Shown here: one piece after another, positions 25,101 to 34,789 of the stretch | Numbering within the stretch: position 1 is the first letter of the stretch | How the letters are laid out: every line of letters starts with the position of its first letter | Assembly (NCBI GenBank): GCA_013339765.2 | Contig: JABSTR010001229.1 | Location: 806,001 to 870,000 of the forward strand | DNA: 64,000 nucleotides | Direction of reading: 5' to 3' | Source: Haemaphysalis longicornis | Taxonomy: Eukaryota > Arthropoda > Arachnida > Ixodida > Ixodidae | Notes under the pieces: model-generated | Told to the model about the DNA's origin: nothing | The model's database searches: none | What the model saw: the letters and a program-made list of their open reading frames with translations, nothing else | Translations under genes and position numbers: made by a program

Positions 25101-25783
25101 TTGCGCCACACTGAGTTGGCGATGTTATGTGTGATGGTCAGATCAGGAGTGGTGTCTCTCTGGACGCTGTTGCCTTGTCGAGTGGGGTGTGCCGGGTCTG
25201 TAAGGAGGCGCATCTGATGCGAGAGAATTGTAGAGAGCACTCCACGGCCTTTGCGTGACACATGCGGATACCCCCATTCAGGGTGCGGGGCGTTGAAATC
25301 GCCGACAATAAGCAGCGGCTGGCCCTGGGCGTAGGACCAGGCCTTTTGCAGAAGTAACGTGAGATTCTGCGACTGCTTGACGGCACTATAAATATTCAGT
25401 ATGTGGAGGCATTGTTGCTTTTTCTTCTTGGGGGCAGGTAAGATTTTGACGAAAACATATTCCGGGCCCAAAGCGATGAGGTTTTCTTGGCACGCCGGGA
25501 TGTTACGTCGCACCAGGATAGTCACACCTCTCCATGCTGGGGCATCTGTTTCTGTGACTTGGCAGTGAAAAGCTCGATAGCCGGGTAACTTTGCAGGGAC
25601 CTCTGTCTCTTGCAGGGCAATCACGTCAGGGGTTGGGAGGGATCGTTGGCGTAGGTGATTAAGATGCTGTTGGAGATTGCCGTGCTTCGACCGAAAACCG
25701 CGACAATTCCACTGCCAGACCCTAAACGGGCTTGGAGGGCGAGGGGGTAGCCGGGGAGGATGAAACTGCAGAAGAGTCGCCAT
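22177..25783 (-). pseudogene. LINE-c ORF2: endonuclease, RT, RNase H, one frameshift
   Basis: The start ATG at 25783 overlaps the end of ORF1 by about 60 nt, a common LINE layout. Endonuclease motifs VWQWNCRGF, ALQETEV, IVGDFNAPH, PDLTITH and LGSDHY are intact. Near 24500 the frame shifts in a C-run. RT then reads NLRPISLTS, GVDLTKAFD, GTPQGSVISP and YADD at 23737-23748. RNase H follows (LYVDAA, GEEVAIALAL, SDSQTALRN, AHSSLPGNELANEVARD), then a CTWCGAPFASLHHIVGAC finger. With the single shift ignored, all catalytic residues are present. The long uninterrupted frames (459 and 720 codons) indicate a young copy. Confidence 0.9.
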
Positions 25784-26916
25784 TATTAACAGAAACTAAG
25801 GTGACTGGAATGCGAGTGTACGGAGTGTGACGCGTAGGGCCTGGGGCTGCAGTTTTGGTGCGGACAGGTGCGTCTTTGGGAAGGACATTGGCTAACTGTG
25901 TGTTCAGGGTGGCAATCATATTTTGGGTGGTGGCAACGGATGCTTTAATGTCCGCGAATTGACTGGCGAGTGCAGTAAGCTCCTTACAACGGGCAGTGTT
26001 GGCAGCATCGAATTTCTCCTCAAGAGCCCGAATATTGGATACCGTTGAGTAGGTTTCAGTGGTGGTGTCACCAGATCGACGTTTGGGGGGGGGGGGGCGG
26101 GAGGGGAGGCTGAGATGCGCTCATTACACTGGGAGCAGTGAGTTGAGAGGAGCATTGGGAGGTGGGAGGAGTACGCATGGCCTGTTGCAATTGTTTTACG
26201 TCAGCCTGAAGCTGACGTTGAGCGGCGACCAAACTCTCAAGCAAGGTGCGAAGGTAGGCAAGTTCTGAGCTAGGAGGGGGTGGGTTGGATGAGCTATGAC
26301 GGGCTGGCAAAGCAGGGGAGCGGGAAGGCTGCTCACGGTTAGGGGAGGCTACTGCTGCCCAGCTCACCTGAGACGACGGTCGCTGGTCACTGGATGCACC
26401 CGTAGCCGGAGGGGGTGGCTGGGAACCACGGCGCTTGGACTTCGACCGGGATCGACGCCGCTGCACAGTCGACTGGGTGGTAGGCTTGCTTGCAGGCATA
26501 GATGAGTCACCTGGGAGCCTTGGGAAGGAGCCAGTCTGATCACGGTTGTGGTGCGGGTCGCCCTTGCGATTGCGGCTTCGGCTTCGGGCCCTCCGTTGCT
26601 GTCGCTGTCGAAGAGCGAAGGGGGTGCGGTACCTCTGCTGGCAGACTGCATCTCCAGTGGGATGATCTAGGCCGCAGAGTGCGCACTTGATGATGCACTC
26701 GTGCTCTTCCATGGGGTTGGCCAGGCCGCAGGCAGCGCAGTAAGCTCTGTCAGAATACGGGCACACGTCGGCTCGATAGCCCAGCTTGCCACAGGCCGAG
26801 CAAACCTCGTGTTTTCGCTTGTGGATGTAGCACCGAGTCACGGTACCTTCGTCATCGATGTAGTGGGGTACAAACGTCGACGGGACGCCGACGGGCCAAG
26901 TGGGTCTCGGGGCCAT
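25722..26916 (-). pseudogene. LINE-c ORF1, zinc-knuckle protein with homopolymer frameshift
   Basis: Reading from 26916 gives three knuckles: CSACGKLGYRADVC, CAACGLANPMEEHEC and CALCGLDHPTGDAVC. An Arg/Ser-rich stretch and a coiled-coil-like LLESLVAAQRQLQADVKQL follow. At a G13 run (about 26085-26097) the frame moves, and the tail continues to a stop at 25722. Related LINE ORF1 proteins have a further N-terminal RNA-binding domain before the knuckles; here it is absent, so the ORF is probably 5'-shortened. Confidence 0.75.
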
Positions 26917-26919
26917 GAT

Positions 26920-27470
26920 ATGGAGGCAGTGCGAGGCCGATGGCTCGAAAGGTCTGCGCGGTGAATCCGAGGGCAGAAACGGGAGGCAGTACCGGACCGG
27001 TAGTTAGGAGAGCTCGAGCTGTAGGCCGCGGTCAGGAAGGGGAGGCCGGGCAGGACCGGTAGCTCGGGGGGCTCGAGGTGTAGACCAGGGGCCGAATTCT
27101 CTAAAACGACGGGGCGTCGCTTTGAAACGACGGGTAGCGCCATGCAAATGCATGAGTTCTGGGGTTGGGGCCGTCGCTTTGGGGTTCCCTGCAGGTAGAG
27201 TCAGCCGCAGAAAAGCGCTGTGGCAAGGGCGCGAAGCGACACCCACTGCCCCCCCCCCCGTCGTTTCACTCGTCGCTTCGCGCCCTTGCCACGGCGCTTT
27301 TCTGCGGCTGACTCTACCTGCAGGGAACCCCAAAGCGACGGCCCCAACCACAGAACACATGCATTTGCATGGCGCTACCCCGTCGTTTCAAAGCGACTGG
27401 CCCGTTTTTTAGAGAATTCGGCCCCAGGTCAGGAAACGCTGGCAGTGCGCGAACTCCTGGGAGGGGACGC
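26920..27470 (-). repeat. Tandem units of about 60 bp upstream of LINE-c ORF1
   Basis: Three to four diverged units begin near 26925, 26980, 27040 and 27444, sharing GGAGGC(A/C)G, GACCGGTAG, GCTCGAG(C/G)TGTAG and GGTCAGGAA. The third unit is split by the foldback element at 27090-27423. Repeated 5' monomers often act as LINE promoters; that role is inferred. Confidence 0.55.
27090..27423. mobile_element. Foldback element with ~150-bp arms and 5-bp target duplication
   Basis: The left arm (27090-27241) and right arm (about 27270-27423) are nearly perfect inverted copies around a short centre with a C-run. It starts GGCCGAATTCTC and ends with the complement. CCAGG flanks it at 27085-27089 and 27424-27428. 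Removing element and one CCAGG restores the 60-bp unit of the LINE-c leader, which supports these ends. Noncoding. Confidence 0.85.
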
Positions 27471-27555
27471 GCTTTCGGATTGCTCCTACAGCTGCGTCCG
27501 AATGGTAAGACGGTCGCCCCAAGTTCAACGCCGATCCTCTCCGTTCGCTCCTTTT

Positions 27556-28013
27556 AAAGACGACAGTCTTTCTCGGGCTACTTAAACCCAGAAATTTTAG
27601 ATGCGACGGCATCTCATTCACTCGCCTTGTCCCTCCATCCGTCGTTGTCGTTGTCCGCCCACACCCCTCCCCCATTCTCCTCGCCGCGCGAGCTGCTCTC
27701 TCCGCCGCTCACACCCTTTCCTCTCCAATAGCGAACACTCTCTCGCGAGGGGCATTGGATTGGATTCGATTGGATTGGCTTGGCTTGGCTTGGATCGGAT
27801 TGGATTTGGATTTGATTAAAGTGGATTGTGTGGGATTGTGTTGCGTTATAGCCGCGCCACGTTGCGTCATAGCCGCGGCAGGGGGTTCACGGCACGTTTC
27901 ACGCGATGGGAGAATCAACCTAACGGAAACAACAACAGAACCTTCTATGCGTCGCATCTACACAGGGGTTCCCGCGAGGGGAGGTGGGAGTAATTTTGGT
28001 CTGTCTGTATGTA

Positions 28014-28049
<36 letters not shown>

Positions 28050-28740
28050 CATCTGTGACTCGATTCAGCCACCCGGCCAAAGCAAAACAATGCCTGCGCA
28101 ATAGTCTTATATAGTCACAGCTAAATCTACCCGTCTATGTCCGGTGTAATGTTCATACTTGTCAACATTGTTGAAGAAGAACAAGACATTACGCAAATAT
28201 GAGACAACAAATCAATACAGAAGTGATATTTGCAGTGTTCCTTTATAAAAAAATCAAACATGCTTGACTTTTGCGAAATTAAATACTTCATCAACTGCAG
28301 AAAAAAAATTCACTCCGCCGTCGCCTGCTGTCGCCCGCGCCACTGTAGCTTCTGGCGCCATTTTAAGAAATCAACCGGCAACAGTTACGCAAGGTTCCAC
28401 TAGATAGGTTCCACGTTCTGCTTGCAACGCACGTGGAGTAGGGAAACGCGGTTCTACAAACGTTGAAGTAGGGCGCCTCGATTAACGCGCGTCTTCGCCG
28501 TACGGCAGCGTTGGCATCGAGACACCCGGTTTGGAGCAGTGGAACGCGGGAAATTTAAAATGATTTAAGCAAACCTTTAGCGTCTTTACCATGGGAGGAG
28601 CGCGACGCAAGAGGAACAACATGAGAGGTGAGCGGGAAAGCGAAGGGAGGCATTTACTTCGCAAAAAGCCGATAAAGACTATCGTCTTTTGACGGCATTT
28701 GCAACGGAAAGAGCAGATACGCGGCCAATTTTTTATCTCC
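27556..28740 (-). mobile_element. Hairpin-ended element, family A, copy 2 (split by a family B element)
   Basis: Read on the minus strand, it begins near 28740 (ATTGGCCGCGTATCTGCTC) and has the 5' palindrome at 28674-28689. A (TCTG)n core follows at 28011-28050, and the terminal palindrome AAAGACTGTCGTCTTT at 27556-27571. The AAATTT/TTTTGG junction is interrupted by the insert at 27599-27991. Copy 3 at 52.7 kb shows the uninterrupted version. Confidence 0.85.
27599..27991 (-). mobile_element. Hairpin-ended element, family B, copy 1, nested in family A
   Basis: On the minus strand it begins ACTCCCACCTCCCCTCGCGG, then AGATGCGACGCAT, and ends in the hairpin AGATGCCGTCGCATCT. The core has a GGATT-rich minisatellite at about 27750-27830. 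AATTTT occurs on both sides (27593-27598 and 27992-27997), and the intact family A copy has a single one, so this looks like a 6-bp target duplication. Confidence 0.8.
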
Positions 28741-28989
28741 TCCTCCTCGTACGTCCGAGCAGCGGCGGGGAGGAGGGCGAGAAGGGCCGGCTGCAAGCGG
28801 CGGTGGACGACGCGGCTGTCCGCGAACCCGCCAAGGACGCGTCAGCGGAGGGAAGCCTGGCTCGCCCCAAGGCAAAAAAGAAACACGTGTCCTTTCCGAT
28901 GCTGCGGCGCGTTCCCACGGGAAAACTTCCTGCGGCCAAAGTTTTTCCATGTGGCTCGGAGAAGTCGGGACACACGCACGACCGTCACA

Positions 28990-29190
28990 ATGGTTTTGAT
29001 TGTAAGGTTTAACTAGTCGACGCTGCACAGGCGATGAGGCGCGCCGTATTGGAGGGCTCCGGATTAATTTTGACCATCTGCGGATCTTTAACGGGCGCCG
29101 AAACCTCGAACACACACACGGGCGTTTTCGCTTTTCGCCTTCATCAGAAAAGCGGCCGCTGCGGCCGAGAATCGAACCCGCGTCCTTGTG
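28990..29190 (-). mobile_element. Ruka-like SINE, head truncated
   Basis: The body segments TTAATTTTGACCA and GGGCGTTTTCGCTTTTCGCC and the B-box region (AATCGAACCCGCG on the plus strand) match the SINE at 5870-6071 in reverse. The A-box part of the tRNA head is lost near 29190. Confidence 0.8.
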
Positions 29191-29679
29191 CACGTAAGTA
29201 TGGTGACTAGGGCTGCAGCCATGGATGCAGCGAACGGCGAAACGGCTTGCTTGCCGTCAGTCCTCCTACATGGCGCCACGATACTGCTCAGGACCGCTGT
29301 CCGCACTCGCTTTGTTTTTGACCGGATTTTTACCCGGCTAATTTTTGTTACGGAATATAGTAATCGTTTCGTGAAACATTGGGTATGCTCGACGAACAGA
29401 GTCCCAGAAGACAATGTCGCTTACGCCAGTTGGCCAGTGTAAGCTCAACGCGCCGGGCGGCTGTGCAGCTTATAACCGGCATATAGTGAGCGCAGTACGC
29501 ACTGGTGCTTCTATGTTAGCGTGTACTTTCGTAACTTCCATCGTTGACCCCACCATTCTTGCTGCTAAAAGAATGTACATTGCATTGTATTTAAGCGTAA
29601 ATAGGTCCTTCTGCAAACTTGTAAGCCCTGCCTAACTTTTGTTTGCTTTTGCCGGCCTCAACCAATCCCAAAGCTGCCG

Positions 29680-29800
29680 TTATACGTTATAGGTTCTAGT
29701 GCGAGCTAGTGGGTCGCACGGCCATTCTCTATTTTCCTAATTATATAGCTTGTTTGAGCGAAGTTTACATTGAAAGCGGTGTCAGTGTTATTTTAAGGAG
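29680..29800 (+). repeat. Dispersed repeat D, copy 1
   Basis: TTATATAGCTTGTTTGAGCG and the surrounding 100 bp match the reverse complement of 53560-53700 with moderate divergence, including GGTTCTAGTGCG at one side. Ends and type are unknown. Confidence 0.55.
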
Positions 29801-29908
29801 GCAATCACCAAACTTGCATTTTGTCTTCATGGCCCTGCAGTATACTACAGGCATTCCCTTTAGAACCATAACTAGGTATAGGTTTGGGCGAGTTGGTATA
29901 TCATACTT

Positions 29909-30079
29909 GAACGTTCAATGCGCAGACTACACAAAGACTAAGAAAGAAAGACAAACAATGCGCATGCTTTTGTCGAGACGAGACAATGTCGAGACGAGAC
30001 AACGCTTTTGTCGAGACGAGACAATGCGCATTGTCTCTTCTCCTTCTTCGTCTTCGTGGAGTCTGCGCATTGAACGTTC
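29909..30079. mobile_element. Foldback element with internal direct repeats
   Basis: GAACGTTCAATGCGCAGACT opens the element and its exact complement closes it; the arms extend to about 58 bp with mismatches. The loop region holds three copies of GTCGAGACGAGACAA, so short tandem growth took place in the centre. Confidence 0.75.
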
Positions 30080-30384
30080 CTTAGATACAATAATTGTCGA
30101 TGACTTTAGCTTTGTTCATTCTGGTGGGTTCGGGGTTCCTTGGTGTATTGTGCATGTTGCGGCCTCTATGGCTTGAACTGGCTGCAAGAAAATCGCCAAA
30201 ACGCCGTTCTCGCAACCGTGATGACCGCAACCTTGTTTCTTTGTTAAACTTTACGGTGCATAATCATGCATTTATCATTTTCTCTCCTTCCTTCCGTTTT
30301 TTGCTTTGTTTTTGGAAAGAACAGCCATGCATAGCGATCATACATTATCCGTATTTCCAATCGCAGTGGCACAAATGACCCTCC

Positions 30385-30690
30385 AGTGGGGTCGCAGGTT
30401 CGTTTCTCGGTCGCAGCCGCTGCATTTATGATGGAGGTTGAAAAAAAAAAAAAGAAAGAAAGCACCCTTGCGCGCGACATTTCGGCGCAGAATGAATATC
30501 TCCCAAGAAGCCATGGGAAACCTCCACCACTGCGCGCTTCAAAGTCAGATGGAGCTCCTATATATCAACTGCTGGGACGGAATGGAGCCCCCAGAGTGTC
30601 CCAGGTGGTCAAAATTAATTCGGAGAACTCCACTACGACGCGCCCCATAGACCAGGTGTAGCTTCGGCGCGTTAAACCGCACAATGAAAT
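30385..30690 (+). mobile_element. Ruka-like SINE, diverged, with an internal insertion
   Basis: A B-box-like GTCGCAGGTTCGTTTCTCGG is followed by a GATGGAGGTTGAAAA body start. The later body (GTGGTCAAAATTAATTCGGA, then CACTACGACGCGCC) is displaced by roughly 100 bp of foreign sequence including an A-rich stretch at 30440-30453. The A box is not recognisable. Confidence 0.65.
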
Positions 30691-32900
30691 CGTCCCATAG
30701 AGCCTACGTGACGAATTCAAGGTCAATGATAGGCGATCCTCCCGAGTTATATAGCGTGAAGAACACGGCGAGATAAGGGAAGACCGCTTATTCGATCTTC
30801 GCGCCCGCCCGCCGCTCGCCGTCGTTCTGAGGGCCTGTGATCCGCTGCAGGAGTGCAAGGTCGGGGCCAGCGACGATCATCAAGGTTGCGAGCAATCAAG
30901 GTCGCGTGCGGGCCCTGCAGAGACACGCCCGGACATCGCTCAGCATCTATTTTTGACGTCACCACGGAGCACCGTCAGGTACGCCTCAAACCACGCTAAA
31001 AGCGCGTCCGCAATTAGGCAGCGGCTGAAAGCAGCGCCAGGACGGGCAGCGAAGGAGCCTGGCTTGTCTGACGTGGTGCCAAGGACAAGAAAAATCACCG
31101 CCCGCGCGGATGCACTAAATAAACAAGCGCGCGCGCACACAGCGCTGCGGCAACGGGTGTTTATTTTGGTTTAGGAGACGGAACAGCAGTCAGTGCTTCA
31201 GGAGCCCGCGAATAGTGCCGCAGCGCTCCCTCGTCTGCTACCTTGAGCGTCGGGTGAGTGCACACTCACGTGTCCCCGAGTCATTTTTTCATGCTTTCGG
31301 TCGGCATCGAGCGCCCCGTTCTCTTCGTTTCCTTTCGTGGCGTGCGGACGCTGAACCCGCGGCATGGAACTGGCTGGCAGAGAACCCCGAGCGCGGACGT
31401 TGAACGGCATGTTCTCAGTGAATTCCAGGCATTTACTTTGTTACCAGACGACAGTCAGGTTGCTCCGCTGAGCGTGCCAGCAGTTACATGACTGTCGCCG
31501 CAATTCCGAGATTCTATAGGCGTCATTCGGTCAACAGTGTGCACCACGTGTTTGCGGCTCATCAAGCAGCTTCTTGCACGTAGCATCGGGCAGCCAACGC
31601 CACGGTTACGAAGCCAGTTGTCTTAAATACTGCGATGAGTAATGTCTATGCGAATTAACCATAATTGTGACAGCACTCGGCACGGGTACGCAGCCTTGGA
31701 TAACGTCGTGTTGGCAATTACGGACTCCTGTCTCCGACTCTTGGCCCCGTGCCACAGATACGCCCTCTTGAAAATGCGGAAGCGTCTGCGAGTTCAAATT
31801 ATGCTGCCAGGTAAATCCGGAGTCGTGTGTATATTGCCCTACAGTAGCTGTCGCACTGAAAAAGTTTTAAGGCCCACTCAATCAGCGAAGCGGGGGATTT
31901 AGGAACTGCATATTTCAGTGCCGGAATATGTAGACGCTGCTTTATAGTTGGAAAACGGCGCGTGTCCAATCTTGTTACGTTCGTGTTTCCGTCAGTATTG
32001 CGCTGTTCAAAAAATGTAGCAGAGCCAACTCTTCTCCGGGTTTATACACGTCTGCAACGTTTTCTTACTGTCGCAACATAATTATGGTAACATCAGTCCC
32101 GTATCATGGTACCCAGCTATATCATATGACAGCACCTATTAGAAACCGTTTAAATTTAGAATATAAAAGCCACATTGCAATAAAATTTACGGGAAACGTA
32201 AATTGAAATTTCTGCGGGGAGCAAGACAAGCAAAACTTGCAGAAATTTTGATCGACAAGGAAAAAACGGTTTTATTTAGTGTTCTTTTTAAAAAGTTCAA
32301 AAAAGAACTTGCAAATAACTTGTTTTTACAATTAAGCATCGTTAGTGCCCGTGCACAACGAATGCTTGTGGGTGTGATCAAATTGAGGACAGTGATGTTA
32401 TCAGCGGTTCATGACAGCAACCACAGCAAGCGTCGCACTTTCCCTCGCCTCCTCCACGTGGCGTTGCGGGAGTGCGGACGACCGACCCTCGTTGTGCACT
32501 CGCCCGCATCGCTGGTAAATCGAAGAGCGGAATGGAGCAAGTCGGTGCAGACAAATCGAAAGGGCCCGTTGTGGGCGCCTCAAGCGTTAACTTTGCAAGC
32601 ATATCAAACGCTCGAGGGATGGAAGCAGCTTTCCGACTTTCTCTGTCGCTCCCACGTGAAAAATGGTACACAAACGAAATTTCCAATCTATTTCTCTAGC
32701 TAAAAATGTCGCCATTCTTTCAAAGCAAAGAAAAATTAAAGAAAAAAGAAAAGAAATTGTCAGTTTCCAGTTGTTTTTTTCAGGGTCCTCTTTCCTATCT
32801 GTACAGGTGTTAGTTAAGCGGAACAAAAGGAAAGCCGGTTTTAGGATCGAAGCCCCTTAGGGGCTCGGCTGTGGGCGTCTCATGTCGTCGTCGTAACGGT
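30691..32900. other. Intronic DNA without a recognised gene
   Basis: Many short ORFs on both strands lack family motifs, splice context or repeat partners in this window. G+C-rich patches occur at 30770-31420. I cannot support a feature here. Confidence 0.4.
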
Positions 32901-32929
32901 CGTCTCATGTAGTCATGGTACTAAAACAC

Positions 32930-33035
32930 CGGGACACTCGTTAACGCCTCGCGCTGGAACGCTTCGTAACGCGTACTAAAAAAACACAGCGAAACTCGTT
33001 TACGCCTCGCGCTGGAACGCTTCGTGCTTCGAAGA
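32930..33035 (+). repeat. Two diverged tandem units
   Basis: The segment ACGCCTCGCGCTGGAACGCT occurs twice about 60 bp apart, each preceded by ACTCGTT. It is a local tandem duplication with no known role. Confidence 0.6.
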
Positions 33036-33039
33036 CACG

Positions 33040-34100
33040 AGACAGTCAAGCTGTATACCTCTACCCCCCAACGGTTTCATCTCCGTTGGCAAAAACGCCA
33101 AGGCGCCAAGAATACACTTATACACTGCATGCTTCGCCTCTCCCACGTTTTACGTTGGAGATGACCCGGGATTTTTTCAGGAAAGTGAGGGAAGTTGAAG
33201 GATCTGCTTTAACCATAGTTCTTCCGGGGAAGGGAAAAGGGGCAACACAAAGAATACGGTGAGGCAGAGCATACGCCAATGTAAGTGCAGATATAGAGCG
33301 TCCGAATAAAACTTGGTACTTAAGGAAACTTCTTGGGAGACACTTTCATGGAAAATATGTTTGACGCCTTAAAATGAAACCTTCCGCTCATACGCCCATG
33401 CAATATAAGAACATAATGTGGTATGTAAGAGGCCGAAGTTGCGTTTCAGTACCGCTTCATTCGTCCCAGTGGTAATACAGTTTGTTCACATTCGTGCGGC
33501 TTCTCTGTGTCAGTACCTTTTCATTTCTTTTTGTCACTTGGTTAAAAAGATTAATATGGGAGGTGATGATAATTTCACAGAAAAGTTCGCAGAAGAAACG
33601 GTGCGCAGACCGGCGGCAAGCTAGCTCAGACAACTTTAGCTGACACCATTACAAATGAACCCATTCATCGATAAAGAAAACAAATAATGTTAGTGAAAAA
33701 AAATCTATGGAGTACAGCGACAGTCGAACGACATACACCGAACATTTCGTTTCATAACAAGATTAGAATAAAGAAAAAATAATCAGATAACAAGAGCGGT
33801 CTCCCCTATATCTGACCGCTAATCTCTCACGTGCACCAAGCGGAAATCATGCCCAGAACAGAAACCGAAACTGTGTCGGCGTTGTCCGTTCTGACGTTTT
33901 CCGCCTGCCGGTATTGCGACGGCGGGTAACATAAGCGTCAAAAGAGCGACTACAAGTGGGCGCACCCACTGCATGAAATAGGCGCGCTTTTGGCAGGTGA
34001 AAGAAACGGGTTTAACTCGTTGCGCCTTCAGCAATTACGAAATACCGATACTGGCAACTCGTTAGGAGGCACGGTTGCGCGCTGCCAAGCATAGTGCGTG
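33040..34100. other. Intronic DNA near SMYD exon 1, nothing recognised
   Basis: I found no gene, repeat partner or RNA here. The right edge leads into the donor site of exon 1. Confidence 0.4.
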
Positions 34101-34107
34101 CACTCAC

Positions 34108-34214
34108 CTCTTGAAGCAGAAATCACAAACCCTGCCGGCTCCGCTCAGCGGGTCCACTACGTACGCGAACGGCATTGACGACACGATCAGGTCCCCCGGC
34201 TTGTACGCAAGCAT
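34108..34214 (-). CDS. SMYD-family gene, exon 1 (SET start and first half of MYND finger)
   Basis: The exon encodes MLAYKPGDLIVSSMPFAYVV and, after a short link, GRVCDFCFKR, ending with AG of an Arg codon before the donor GTGAGTG (34107-34101). The P-G-D-L-I-x-S-x-P-F-A-Y pattern is the SET-N segment of SMYD proteins, and C-D-F-C gives the first two zinc ligands of the MYND finger completed by exon 2. SMYD proteins methylate lysines on histones and other proteins. The ATG at 34214 is the first after an in-frame TAG at 34230-34232. However, a long pyrimidine tract ending TTGTAG or GCTAG lies just upstream, so a further 5' exon may carry the true start. Confidence 0.85.
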
Positions 34215-34229
34215 GTTGGCGGGAAATTT

Positions 34230-34620
34230 CTAGCGTGCTACAACACGCCAGAAAAAAAAAACAACAACAAAAAGAAGTGACGCTGCCCAGAAGAACCGGC
34301 ACGACTTTTGCTCCTGCCCTAAGTTCCAGAGTGCGCTTGGCCGCCGCGCGCGCGAGCCAACGGAGCGGCGATGTACGCGAACCTCGGTTCCTGCCCCTGG
34401 CGCACAGCTTCTTCCCCGAGAGAGCGAGAGGGAGTGGATTGCGCCACGCCGCGAAACCTGTGCACGCCCAGCGTTGCGCCATTCCGGGGGAGGTGCCTCC
34501 GTCGAAGTAGAGTCGAAGGTCCGAGGATGGCCGCCCATGGCGCCTGCTCATTTGCAGCCACGGAGGAAAGAAACTTTCGCGCCCGCCTTCTCAAACTGCG
34601 TCGCTGCACGCTTTGGGCCG
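34230..34620 (-). promoter_or_regulatory. CpG-rich upstream region of the SMYD gene, possible promoter or 5' UTR
   Basis: This region is unusually rich in CpG compared with its surroundings and includes GGCGCCATGGGCGGCCAT, a YY1-like initiator motif. A T-rich tract at 34251-34266 (as A on the plus strand) could be an acceptor tract. No TATA box. Promoter role is inferred from position and composition. Confidence 0.35.
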
Positions 34621-34789
34621 AAATACTGTTCGCGATGCGAAGCTACTGCCACGCACGAGGTGATGAGCCGCGTATGTTCACCCTCTAACAAAACCGCCGT
34701 GGACATATTTTCGTCGCAATGCACCTTGGTGACGAATCGCTGCGTCCAGGGCAGTCGCCCTCACAAATAACGAAAAAAAAAAAAAAGTG

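Larger units (their letters stand above)
22069..27470 (-). mobile_element. LINE-c: near-complete I-superfamily LINE
   Basis: On the minus strand the order is tandem 60-bp 5' units, ORF1 with zinc knuckles, ORF2, and a 3' UTR with AATAAAG ending in (ACC)n at about 22069. Lesions are few. A 334-bp foldback element interrupts the 5' units. No target duplication was found, so the 5' end is uncertain by some tens of bases. It lies in SMYD intron 1 in the gene's own direction. Confidence 0.85.

Noticed and set aside
27090..27423. Palindrome as an assembly artefact of inverted joining
   Set aside because: The CCAGG duplication and the restored LINE-c unit on removal argue for a real insertion, although an assembly check would still be useful.
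22069..27560. Target duplication for LINE-c
   Set aside because: Compared the sequence left of the (ACC)n tail with DNA right of 27440 and found no convincing match.
28689..29012. Open frame with KAKKKHVSFP and a pyrimidine tract before it, like an exon
   Set aside because: No acceptable donor site, overlap with the SINE start, and no recognised domain. It could be chance in G+C-rich DNA.
30094..30378. Frame with a hydrophobic segment followed by basic residues
   Set aside because: It begins right at the edge of a foldback element, has no homology that I know and no splice support.
34123..34551. 142-codon minus-strand ORF overlapping SMYD exon 1
   Set aside because: Wrong frame relative to the MYND exon; its length reflects CpG-rich DNA without stops.
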